Below are positions 17,481 through 24,730 of a DNA stretch of 64,000 nt, one piece after another. The translations under genes and the position numbers were made by a program. The notes below the pieces were generated by a model that did no database searches, was not told the origin of the DNA, and was given only the letters and a program-made list of their open reading frames with translations. Numbering within the stretch: the first letter of the stretch is position 1; every line of letters starts with the position of its first letter. The DNA comes from UBA2883 sp964017965 (GTDB lineage Bacteria > Cyanobacteriota > Vampirovibrionia > Gastranaerophilales > Gastranaerophilaceae): assembly GCA_964017965.1 (NCBI GenBank), contig CAXHNV010000004.1, positions 124,001-188,000 of the forward strand. The letters run 5' to 3'.

Positions 17481-18511
17481 TGAAACAAGCTACTATAAAA
17501 GATATGTTAGAAGAAAAAGAATACACGTATTTGCGCAAATCAGCCGCAAAAAGCCGTGAAGCGACACGTGAATTTGAATATGAAGCACCTGAATACCGTA
17601 CAAATTTTCAACGTGACAGAGACAAGATACTTCATTCAAAATCATTCAGACGTCTTAAACACAAGACACAGGTATTTTTGGCACCTTTTGACGACCATTT
17701 CAGAACAAGACTAACCCATACACTTGAGGTTTCGCAGATTGCAAGAACAATTGCGCGTGCATTAAGTTTAAACGAAGACTTGGTGGAAGCGATTTCACTG
17801 GGTCACGATTTGGGTCATACACCATTTGGACACTGCGGTGAGGGTGTACTTAATGAGCTTGTATCAACCGGTTTTCACCATAATATGCAAAGTGTAAGAG
17901 TTGTAAGACATATTGAAAAAATGAATCTCTGCAACGAAACGATTGACGGGATTCTAACTCATACGTGGGGATTTGAACCTAAAACTATGGAAGCCCAGAT
18001 TGTTCAATATGCGGATAAGATTGCTTATATAAACCACGATATCGAAGACTCTATTAGAGCAGGAATAATTACAGAAGACGATTTACCGGACGAATGTAAG
18101 TTGTATTTTTCAACAACGCCTTCTAAAAGACTTTCAAAAATGATTTCATCTATTATTGAGACTTCTTTTGACAAAGAATATGTCAAAATGGGCGATGAAT
18201 GCTGGGAACAGACAAAAATCTTGAGAGAATGGATGTTCAAAAATGTCTATGTTGATTCACCTGCAAAAATTGAAGAAACAAAAGCACGACATATTGTTAA
18301 AACGTTGTTTGAATATTACACAAACTATTTATCTGAGTTTTGTGATGACAATCAAAGAATCGAACAGCTTGTCACTGACTATATTTCAGGGATGACAGAC
18401 CAATATGCGATTGAAAAATACAAAGAAAAGTTTATCCCAAAACCTATTATTACAGGTACAAAAGATGAAAACTTTTTAAAAATATTATATGATACAAGTA
18501 AAGAGGATTAA
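17480..18511 (+). CDS. dgt: Deoxyguanosinetriphosphate triphosphohydrolase-like protein
   Basis: A 343-residue HD-domain dNTP triphosphohydrolase of the shorter Dgt-like type. The N-terminal block FQRDRDKILHSKSFRRLKHK (43-62) and the HD metal site are intact: H80 in RTRLTHTLEV, H109-D110 in SLGHDLGHTPFGH, and a later Asp in INHDIEDS. It hydrolyses dNTPs to the nucleoside and triphosphate and helps control nucleotide pools; some relatives restrict phage. A TSCPD gene follows 3 bp downstream. Confidence 0.93.
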   Translation: MKQATIKDMLEEKEYTYLRKSAAKSREATREFEYEAPEYRTNFQRDRDKILHSKSFRRLKHKTQVFLAPFDDHFRTRLTHTLEVSQIARTIARALSLNEDLVEAISLGHDLGHTPFGHCGEGVLNELVSTGFHHNMQSVRVVRHIEKMNLCNETIDGILTHTWGFEPKTMEAQIVQYADKIAYINHDIEDSIRAGIITEDDLPDECKLYFSTTPSKRLSKMISSIIETSFDKEYVKMGDECWEQTKILREWMFKNVYVDSPAKIEETKARHIVKTLFEYYTNYLSEFCDDNQRIEQLVTDYISGMTDQYAIEKYKEKFIPKPIITGTKDENFLKILYDTSKED

Positions 18512-18514
18512 AAA

Positions 18515-18793
18515 ATGGCTAACGAACCACAATACATACAATACGCAACACACGGTACATGCTCAAAAATGATTGGAGTAGAAATAACTGATAATATTAT
18601 TACTAATATCGAATTTATTGGTGGCTGCCAAGGAAATTTAACAGGTATTTCAAAACTTGTGACCGGTATGAATGTTGATGAAGTTATTAAACGTTTAGAA
18701 GGTATTAACTGCGGCAACAGAGGTACAAGCTGCCCTGACCAATTAGCAAAATGCTTAATTGAATACAAAAATAAACAACTTGTACAGCAATAA
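18515..18793 (+). CDS. TSCPD domain protein (TIGR03905 type)
   Basis: A 92-residue protein consisting of one TSCPD domain. The name-giving motif is visible as GTSCPDQLAKCL (about 70-81), and the N-terminal half has the usual YATHGTCSKMIGVEI and FIGGCQGN blocks. The same domain occurs near the C-terminus of some ribonucleotide reductases, so a link to nucleotide metabolism is reasonable, and it is co-transcribed with dgt (3-bp gap, AGAGGA ribosome-binding site). The molecular role of stand-alone TSCPD proteins is not established. Confidence 0.87.
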   Translation: MANEPQYIQYATHGTCSKMIGVEITDNIITNIEFIGGCQGNLTGISKLVTGMNVDEVIKRLEGINCGNRGTSCPDQLAKCLIEYKNKQLVQQ

Positions 18794-18825
18794 AACAATA
18801 GCAAAACTTATTTTTAGGGGTGTTA

Positions 18826-18847
18826 TATAAATGTGTACACATTTATA
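18826..18847 (+). promoter_or_regulatory. Perfect 22-bp palindrome touching a ribosome-binding site
   Basis: Bases 18826-18847 form a perfect dyad: TATAAATGTGT followed by its exact reverse complement. The GGAG ribosome-binding site follows at once, 10 bases before the ATG at 18858. It could be an operator for a dimeric repressor or an RNA hairpin controlling translation. Confidence 0.55.
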
Positions 18848-18857
18848 GGAGATTTTT

Positions 18858-20030
18858 ATGTCCCCTGCATCCGTAACTTTTTCAAGTTTTTCACAGACTA
18901 TTCCGGTAAAACCTGTTGCACCTACCGTTGAAAAGAAACCTTTATCTAAAACAAATGTTTGTGCAGGTTTAGGTTTGGCTTGCTTAGCTGCTGGCGGAGT
19001 TTATATTGCAACAGGAAGAACACAAAACGTAGGAAAAGTATTTGAAAAGGTTAAAAATGCAGATTCTATTCTGGATGTTTTAAAGAATACAAAACTTTCT
19101 AAGGGTAAGTTTAAGGAGCTTTTATTTAAGATAACCGGTGAAGAAGAGGTTAGCGAAAAGTTTATTAAAGAGGTTACAGCGAACCCTAGAAAAAGCAAAG
19201 AAAATGCAGGCATTTTGAAGAAAAAAATCGGCGGTGCGGAAGAATTATTAGATTGGATGATTCAACCAAAAGGATATCAGGAAGCTTATTATAGACACGC
19301 GCATAAGGTTTACGACGGAGCTAGAAAACCCGATGATGTCATAGGAATTTCTCCAAACTGGAATATTTGGGTTATGAAAAGTAAGTTTGGAGCTGATTTT
19401 TCATTTGGGGAACTTCCAAAAGAGATTGAGAATGCTGACCGATATAGAGAAATCTTTGAAACAGGTTTGAGGAATGCTAATTCCGGAGCACAACACGGAG
19501 AGGTTGTATTTGGTGATTACATAGGAGGCGGACTTTCAGGGAAAGCTGTAAGACAATTGAGAATTGGCGATAAACAGTACATTTTGAAGTTCCAAAACCC
19601 GACATATTGTGAGGATTTGGCAGATAATTTTTCTATGAAATCCGATTCGGCATTTTTAAATGCGCAATTAGAGCGATATCTGCAAATACATAATTACCAA
19701 CAGGGACCAAAACTTAGATTTTACGATAACAAGACTCACTCTGCTTTATATGAAATGAGTGAGGGAGTTAAACCTGATACAAACGGTGTTCATGACATTG
19801 TCAGTATCAATCGTCAATTGGGAGATTTGAATGAGTTAGGCGTTTATTATAACGATTTGAACGCGGGTAACTTTATGGTTAAGGACGGGCAATTGAGTTT
19901 CATCGATTCAGGAGAATCGAGTTATGTGGATTTCTTTAAACCGGGTGTTACGATGTTGCATTTCACGTTACCTAATTTAAACGGCAGAGGAATCACTGAT
20001 TCTGCAGCTGCAATAACTCTGGTAAAATAA
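18858..20030 (+). CDS. Membrane-anchored kinase-like protein
   Basis: A 390-residue protein. Residues 34-52 are a hydrophobic segment (likely anchor) after a short Pro-rich N-terminus. Residues 55-210 are helical and of unknown type. From about 219 a protein kinase/aminoglycoside phosphotransferase-like fold is suggested by a glycine-rich loop (GDYIGGGLSGKAV), K244 in QYILKFQNP (beta-3 lysine), the catalytic loop YNDLNAGNFMV with D333 and N338, and the metal motif FIDSG with D350 in place of DFG. The usual HxD or HGD is replaced by YND. The pattern recalls compact effector-type kinases. It could phosphorylate a protein or small molecule; no substrate is inferred. The gene stands alone behind a 22-bp palindrome. 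Confidence 0.68.
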   Translation: MSPASVTFSSFSQTIPVKPVAPTVEKKPLSKTNVCAGLGLACLAAGGVYIATGRTQNVGKVFEKVKNADSILDVLKNTKLSKGKFKELLFKITGEEEVSEKFIKEVTANPRKSKENAGILKKKIGGAEELLDWMIQPKGYQEAYYRHAHKVYDGARKPDDVIGISPNWNIWVMKSKFGADFSFGELPKEIENADRYREIFETGLRNANSGAQHGEVVFGDYIGGGLSGKAVRQLRIGDKQYILKFQNPTYCEDLADNFSMKSDSAFLNAQLERYLQIHNYQQGPKLRFYDNKTHSALYEMSEGVKPDTNGVHDIVSINRQLGDLNELGVYYNDLNAGNFMVKDGQLSFIDSGESSYVDFFKPGVTMLHFTLPNLNGRGITDSAAAITLVK

Positions 20031-20088
20031 ATATTGTAAATGTAACAATTGTAACGAATTTTATTCTCTCTGCAATTTTGCATAAAAC

Positions 20089-20110
20089 ATATCCTTTATA
20101 TATACAGTAG
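20089..20110 (+). promoter_or_regulatory. Promoter-like element shared with the 26662 gene
   Basis: This 22-nt stretch, whose core is CTTTATATATACA in both places, matches the segment at 26583-26604 with four differences. It lies 42 bases before the ATG at 20152, while the other lies 58 bases before its ATG. The 20152 gene also has a strong AAAGGAGG ribosome-binding site. Confidence 0.5.
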
Positions 20111-20151
20111 AAAGAGTATATGATATTGAGCTGCAAAAAGGAGGATATCAA

Positions 20152-21021
20152 ATGAGTTTTGGTGAAATGTCAGTTACAGGAGCAAGTGCAGTAAACGGAG
20201 CGTATTCAGCTAACAGTACAACACGTAGTGTAAGTAGCGAAGAAGCTATGTTTGATTTTTCTGATAAAGGTGGTAACACTTCAGAAATAGCAAGCGACGG
20301 AGGAATGATTACAAGAAACCCTGATGGTTCTATAAAGAGTGTTACCTATGTAAATGAAGACGGAAGTGTTTATTCTAAGTCTGTATTTAACAGTAATACA
20401 GAAACAGTATATTATACAAATGATGAAGGCAAGTTGGCACCATTTGCAGAACACGTATATGATCCGGCAACACAGACCGGAACAGCTACACCTTATGTAG
20501 ACGGGAAGCTTGATACAAGTTATACATTGAAGTATCCAATGGATTATGATGAATCAGGCAAGCCATATTTAATAGATAAACCAATGCTGCCTGATGAACC
20601 GAAAGCAGCTGAACAGCCTTCAGCAACGCCTGCAGCACCAAAAGCATCTACGGTAACACCTTCAGAAGCTAACGCTAAGTGGGCAAATGTAAAATTTGAA
20701 CAAGGTATCGGCGGCGGATATGGCAAAGAATATGACGGTTCCGGCAGGATTGCTAATAGAGTTTATACAGATAGCGCAGGCAATGTGACTATGTATACAG
20801 AATATAGTTATAGACCTGACGGTAGCATAGATAAGACAAGAACTTATTCATTACATAACGGTGAATTCAAGTTATCTGATGAAGTTACTTATTCAGAAGA
20901 TAATAAGACTGCCGTAGGACAAGGTTATTCCGTATATAGCGGTGAACCACATCCGGGTAAGATAAATTATACGACTGAAAAAGTCGGTAATGAACTACAA
21001 CTGGTATTTAAAGCAGATTAG
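20152..21021 (+). CDS. Secreted-looking repeat protein of unknown function
   Basis: A 289-residue protein with a Ser/Ala/Thr/Asn-rich N-terminus (1-45), a beta-rich region with YD-like units (for example NPDGSIKSVTYVNEDGSVYS, 63-82), a Pro/Ala/Glu linker (around 145-170) and a second region of the same kind (TDSAGNVTMYTEYSYRPDGS). The DGS and YV repeats resemble Rhs/YD-type wrapping or MORN-like units but are too few to assign. No classical signal peptide. Codon use and strong ribosome-binding site are normal. It may be an exported or surface protein of a lineage-specific family; function unknown. Confidence 0.75.
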   Translation: MSFGEMSVTGASAVNGAYSANSTTRSVSSEEAMFDFSDKGGNTSEIASDGGMITRNPDGSIKSVTYVNEDGSVYSKSVFNSNTETVYYTNDEGKLAPFAEHVYDPATQTGTATPYVDGKLDTSYTLKYPMDYDESGKPYLIDKPMLPDEPKAAEQPSATPAAPKASTVTPSEANAKWANVKFEQGIGGGYGKEYDGSGRIANRVYTDSAGNVTMYTEYSYRPDGSIDKTRTYSLHNGEFKLSDEVTYSEDNKTAVGQGYSVYSGEPHPGKINYTTEKVGNELQLVFKAD

Positions 21022-21042
21022 ACAGAATAATCAAATATCAAA

Positions 21043-21070
21043 AAGAGGTTTAGAAAGTTCTAAACCTCTT
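21043..21070 (-). terminator. Terminator between the 20152 gene and tRNA-fMet
   Basis: A 12-bp stem (AAGAGGTTTAGA, 21043-21054, with 21059-21070) and a 4-nt loop. Read on the minus strand it is followed by UUUUGAUAUUU, which suits termination of the tRNA transcript; it can also stop the plus-strand gene. Confidence 0.75.
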
Positions 21071-21076
21071 CTCAAA

Positions 21077-21153
<77 letters not shown>

Positions 21154-21285
21154 TTAGATTGTCTGTACCTCTATTATGCTCCGTAAAAATAAAAAATCAA
21201 GTACTCTTAATTTTATGTGAATAATATTTTATAAATTATATTCGCTCATTTTATATCAAATACGGAAGTAAAACTAAACCGCCCC

Positions 21286-21306
21286 TTATGAGCCACCGAG
21301 CTACCA
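21286..21306 (-). repeat. Partial echo of tRNA-fMet
   Basis: TTATGAGCC plus CGAGCTACCA recur here as they do inside the tRNA (21115-21123 and 21127-21136), with a small difference between the two blocks. It corresponds to the D-arm to anticodon part of the tRNA. It may be a recombination scar at the edge of the accessory patch that follows. Confidence 0.5.
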
Positions 21307-21364
21307 AGATTAAAACATTAAAAAAATGTTAAAATTTGCAAGGAAAATTTAAATCTGAAATATA

Positions 21365-22186
21365 ATGAGAATAGAGTACTTAAAGTATGAAAGGGATAAA
21401 GTGGATATTGTAACCTTAAAACTATTGCTTATCTTTGCACCAGGTTTAATAGGAATGACAATTTATAATCATTTGGTATGCAAAGCAAAACAGTCTTTTG
21501 AGTATTTCATTGTTTACTCTATACTGTTTGGTATTGTTAGTTACGCAAGTGTAAATATCCTTGTCAAAGCAATAAATCTAATAATTAAGTATTTTCCTAA
21601 AAATCCTATACCTGTATTTGATTTTAGTCAGTTTTTTAATATTATAAAAACTTCTCAACCAGATTTTTCAGTATCACTTTTGCACTTTTGGTTAACTTGT
21701 TTGACTGCGGTCTTATTATCGCTATTTTTTACTGTTTTTATCAACAAGTGTTGGTTGTATAAGGTATTAAATTTTCTCAAAATAAGTAACCGAGATAGTG
21801 CTTTTCAAGTCTGGAATAAAATTTTTGGTGATGAAACTAACGATAATTGGGTCATGGTTATTGATTATAAAAATAATAAAATCTACGATGGACGTTTGTA
21901 TCATCATTCTGATTATTCAGAAGAAAACGAGATATTTCTTAAAGGTGTAATTATTTACGATTTGTCTACCAAAAAAGAACTAGAACGCTGTAACGGTTTA
22001 TATATATCACGAGCAGACAAAGAAACTACATTAATTGTTCCGAAAGCAGATGCTTCGGATGATTTTTTAGATAGGGAATGTTATTATTCAGATGAAAATG
22101 ACATAGAAGAAATTAAGATAGAAGAAGAAAAAAGAGGAGTATTCACAACATGGCTGAAAAAGATAAAAAAGATTTTCAAAGTTTAA
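21365..22186 (+). CDS. DUF6338-like membrane protein
   Basis: A 273-residue protein with three hydrophobic segments (about 17-37, 46-70 and 107-128), then a cytoplasmic-looking domain (140-273) containing NWVMVIDYKNNKIYDGRLYH and FLKGVIIYDLSTKKELERC. This layout resembles the DUF6338 family (membrane part plus small beta domain), recognised from memory with moderate confidence. The C-terminus is highly charged. The gene is very AT-rich. The ribosome-binding site is weak. Its last 37 bases overlap the first of four micro-ORFs, so the peptide cassette is probably co-expressed with it. Function unknown. Confidence 0.65.
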   Translation: MRIEYLKYERDKVDIVTLKLLLIFAPGLIGMTIYNHLVCKAKQSFEYFIVYSILFGIVSYASVNILVKAINLIIKYFPKNPIPVFDFSQFFNIIKTSQPDFSVSLLHFWLTCLTAVLLSLFFTVFINKCWLYKVLNFLKISNRDSAFQVWNKIFGDETNDNWVMVIDYKNNKIYDGRLYHHSDYSEENEIFLKGVIIYDLSTKKELERCNGLYISRADKETTLIVPKADASDDFLDRECYYSDENDIEEIKIEEEKRGVFTTWLKKIKKIFKV

Positions 22187-22254
22187 ATGAGTCACAAAAA
22201 CCATCTCAAAATAAGAAAACTAAACCTGCTGAAAAACCAAAAACTAATAGATAG
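22150..22254 (+). CDS. Micro-ORF 1 of a tandem peptide family (34 aa)
   Basis: A 34-residue Lys-rich peptide starting MAEKDKKDFQ, with AGAGGAG (22133-22139) ten bases before its ATG. It overlaps the end of the 21365 gene in another frame. It contains SQKPSQNKKTKPAEKPK, which aligns without gaps to the three following micro-ORFs. The family pattern is S-Q-(K/S)-P-x2-(N/K)-x-K-(T/S)-x-P-(P/A)-x-K-P-(K/I). No hydrophobic segment or signal. Confidence 0.65.
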   Translation: MAEKDKKDFQSLNESQKPSQNKKTKPAEKPKTNR

Positions 22255-22265
22255 AAAGGAAATTT

Positions 22266-22376
22266 ATGTCAAACAAACAACAAAGTATGAAAGGAAAAAC
22301 CTTAACAACTTGCCAAGATTCGCAAAAACCTGCGACAAATGTTAAAACTCAACCACCAGTTAAACCTAAAAAATAG
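22266..22376 (+). CDS. Micro-ORF 2 of a tandem peptide family (36 aa)
   Basis: A 36-residue peptide starting MSNKQQSMKG, with AAAGGA five bases before its ATG and 11 bp after micro-ORF 1. The family core reads SQKPATNVKTQPPVKPK, just before the C-terminal lysine. It has one cysteine (C16). Strongly basic. Function unknown. Confidence 0.65.
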   Translation: MSNKQQSMKGKTLTTCQDSQKPATNVKTQPPVKPKK

Positions 22377-22391
22377 TAGAGAGGGTATAGA

Positions 22392-22517
22392 ATGGATAAG
22401 AAAGAGTATATAGCTAGCAATTCTCAATCGCCACAAAACAAAGCAAAGAGCAACCCTCCTATTAAACCTATTATTATAAAAAATGAGCAAGGAAATAAAC
22501 ATGAACACAAAAATTAG
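22392..22517 (+). CDS. Micro-ORF 3 of a tandem peptide family (41 aa)
   Basis: A 41-residue peptide starting MDKKEYIASN, with GAGAGGG upstream and 15 bp after micro-ORF 2. The core reads SQSPQNKAKSNPPIKPI and, unlike its siblings, continues with a 14-residue tail (IIKNEQGNKHEHKN) that may exist only because the frame overlaps the next micro-ORF. Confidence 0.62.
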   Translation: MDKKEYIASNSQSPQNKAKSNPPIKPIIIKNEQGNKHEHKN

Positions 22518-22605
22518 AATAAATAATAAAGGAGATGAAAAAAGGTCACAGTCACCGGCAATAAAAATAAAAACTGCACCTCCAGAAAAACCAAAAACAA
22601 AATAA
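22501..22605 (+). CDS. Micro-ORF 4 of a tandem peptide family (34 aa)
   Basis: A 34-residue peptide starting MNTKIRINNKG, with AAGGAAA five bases before its ATG; it overlaps micro-ORF 3 by 17 bp in another frame. The core reads SQSPAIKIKTAPPEKPK, followed by TK. With the other three it forms a cassette of four related peptides, each with its own ribosome-binding site. Confidence 0.65.
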   Translation: MNTKIRINNKGDEKRSQSPAIKIKTAPPEKPKTK

Positions 22606-22731
22606 CACCCCATACAGCCCCTCGCATTGTGTGGTATTGTTTCTTGGTCGAAAATAAATGATTTAAGGTAAGAGTATTCTCGGGCGAATGATGAAATGTT
22701 TACAGGCGGGGATGTATAAAGTTACCAAAAA

Positions 22732-24150
22732 TTATTTCTGCTTTAAGTATTCTAGTTCATATTCACAAAATTCTGTTGGATTTGTCTTTTTTATTTCAAA
22801 TGTTACAGACATAGTGTTGCCAATATAATTTTTATCAAGAATAAATTTTACAGTATATAATCCTTTTTCAAAAGAAAAGTCTTTTGTTTCGGCTATTTTA
22901 GAAAGATACTTATCTTTTAAATTTTCACAAAAAATTTTATTATACAAGCTACTACAATATTTTGAGAATATCTTTAATTCAATTTTTATATCGTCCGCAA
23001 ATTGTATGAAATCATATAACATATATGATTGTGGATATTGCTGATTACCTATAACACAATAGTATCTATTGTTATCTTCAGTATTATAAGAAAGTGCCTG
23101 ATAATTACCACAGCCCTCAGAATAATTTGCATATTTATATGAGGCTATTGGAAAACCTAATTCAGCCATAAAACCTAATGATAAATCTAAAGCAATATCT
23201 GTATCAGTTTGAGGAGAATCTAAATGTTTATATCTTTGTTTAAATTCTTCAACCATTTTTTCTATATTTAAATCGACATCATAACCGCCATATGCACTAA
23301 GAAAAAAATGTTGCCATAATTTAAGCTGTCCAATATTTACTCCGCATAATTTAAAAGTTTTATAAGCGAATTTAAATGAAGAAATGTGTTTATGTAGATT
23401 CTCTCGTAATACAGACATGCTTGTTAATATAGTTTCGTATTTAGCATAAACATAAATAACAAAACATATTGGATATAAAAATAAAGTATACATTATTGGT
23501 AACAATAATATTTGCAATGAATGAATATTGAACAATTGCATAGGCTCTTTAAATGCCCAAATGCTACTGTGTAAAATTATAAAAGCACCTATAAACATTT
23601 GAATTCCGTTTAAAAGTTGCTTAGCCTCTTTTACATTTTGAGTTTCTTCTTTAAAATATTCCATATAGGTACTTGTAGTACATAATAATGTTACAAAAGC
23701 TACTAATACAATTTCAACAAAAATATTAAAATCATGAAAATTGACAAAAAATTCTAAAAAATAAATAGCTGAAAAATAACCTACAATATTATCTTTATAA
23801 ATCTTATGAAAATTATCTGTACCAATTGCTTTGCCAAATAATAGTAATCCACCGACAATAGAAAATATAGTATCTTTTAATAGTGTATTGTCCCAAACAT
23901 TACACTTAAACATTAAATAAGTTACTGCTATTAAATACATAGTTGGAATTAAAAAGAGTATAGTTAATTTGGAAAAAAATATCAACTTTAAAACCCGTAG
24001 TAGAGCTTTTCTTACATCAAGACTTTTTATCAAACAATATGACAAAAAAGCAATAATTAAAAATGCAATTGCATACTCCCTATTAGAAATTGAAGTAAAA
24101 AATATTTCCATAAAGTGATTATTACAGAAATGATTTATTTTCTCAAGCAT
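22732..24150 (-). CDS. Orphan multi-pass membrane protein
   Basis: A 472-residue protein of no recognised family. About seven hydrophobic segments lie in residues 22-255, and a soluble domain follows (about 260-472) with SEGCGNYQALSYNTEDNNRY and a beta-rich end (GLYTVKFILDKNYIGNTMSV). The DNA is very AT-rich. The ATG at 24150 has no ribosome-binding site. The same frame stays open upstream to about 24325 and encodes plausible protein (SHVGYFSVSLGEHFAGKEHQ and beyond) but contains no ATG, GTG or TTG. The gene may therefore be a 5'-truncated remnant, or may start at an unusual codon. The stop faces the micro-ORF cassette across a 126-bp gap. Confidence 0.6.
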   Translation of the reverse strand: MLEKINHFCNNHFMEIFFTSISNREYAIAFLIIAFLSYCLIKSLDVRKALLRVLKLIFFSKLTILFLIPTMYLIAVTYLMFKCNVWDNTLLKDTIFSIVGGLLLFGKAIGTDNFHKIYKDNIVGYFSAIYFLEFFVNFHDFNIFVEIVLVAFVTLLCTTSTYMEYFKEETQNVKEAKQLLNGIQMFIGAFIILHSSIWAFKEPMQLFNIHSLQILLLPIMYTLFLYPICFVIYVYAKYETILTSMSVLRENLHKHISSFKFAYKTFKLCGVNIGQLKLWQHFFLSAYGGYDVDLNIEKMVEEFKQRYKHLDSPQTDTDIALDLSLGFMAELGFPIASYKYANYSEGCGNYQALSYNTEDNNRYYCVIGNQQYPQSYMLYDFIQFADDIKIELKIFSKYCSSLYNKIFCENLKDKYLSKIAETKDFSFEKGLYTVKFILDKNYIGNTMSVTFEIKKTNPTEFCEYELEYLKQK

Positions 24151-24325
24151 TGAAATTATATCTGTTTTTAGGTCATACTTTCTTGTAAGTAAAACGCCAC
24201 AAATCTGCTTATTCTTAATCCCGTTATAAAAAAACTGATGTTCTTTTCCGGCAAAATGTTCTCCTAAGCTAACAGAAAAATAGCCGACATGGCTAATTGA
24301 CCTTACCCCAAGTTTAATAGTTATA
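24151..24325 (-). pseudogene. Open upstream extension of the 22732 gene without start codon
   Basis: In frame with the 472-residue protein, about 57 further codons are open up to a TAA near 24326-24330, with protein-like composition and no usual start codon. It is the likely remains of the original N-terminal region. No other feature is seen in this gap. Confidence 0.4.
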
Positions 24326-24361
24326 TATTGTTAAGGGATATTATAAGGACAGAGTAGAGCT

Positions 24362-24676
24362 ATGAGCGAAAAAGAATCTTTTGTAATCATTATTGAGAAA
24401 AATACCATTACTAAATTACTTAAAATAATCTGCCCCGAAGATAATACGCTGATGAAGAATGAAAATCTTTCACCTAACGAACACATCCCACTCACAGAAC
24501 GAGAACGCGAAATACTTAAACTAATAACACAAGGTAAAAATAATAACGAAATAGCGACCGCCCTTGAACTAAACATACATACAATTAAGTCTGATGTGTG
24601 TTCAATTCTTCAAAAACTCGAAGTCACAGACAGAGTTCAAGCTGCAGTCAAAGCCGTTAAACAAAACCTCGTCTAA
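24362..24676 (+). CDS. LuxR-type helix-turn-helix regulator
   Basis: A 104-residue protein whose C-terminal 62 residues are a GerE/LuxR helix-turn-helix domain: LTEREREILKLITQGKNNNE, then IATALELNIHTIKSDV and ILQKLEVTDRVQAAVKA. The N-terminal 40 residues are too short for a receiver or ligand-binding domain. It is therefore a stand-alone DNA-binding regulator whose activity must be set by expression or a partner. It lies between the accessory patch and the M49-like gene, which has its own promoter; its targets are unknown. Confidence 0.85.
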   Translation: MSEKESFVIIIEKNTITKLLKIICPEDNTLMKNENLSPNEHIPLTEREREILKLITQGKNNNEIATALELNIHTIKSDVCSILQKLEVTDRVQAAVKAVKQNLV

Positions 24677-24701
24677 ACTGGACGAATTCTCTAAATTTTT
24701 G

Positions 24702-24708
24702 TATAATT
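24702..24708 (+). promoter_or_regulatory. -10 promoter box of the M49-like gene
   Basis: TATAAT, preceded by TTG, near 24702-24707, about 24 bases before the chosen ATG at 24731; AAAGGA lies between them as the ribosome-binding site. Confidence 0.55.
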
Positions 24709-24730
24709 ATCATAAATGAAAGGATACAAA

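Noticed and set aside
21154..24361. Insertion sequence or transposon in the accessory patch
   Set aside because: No transposase, terminal inverted repeats or target duplication could be identified.
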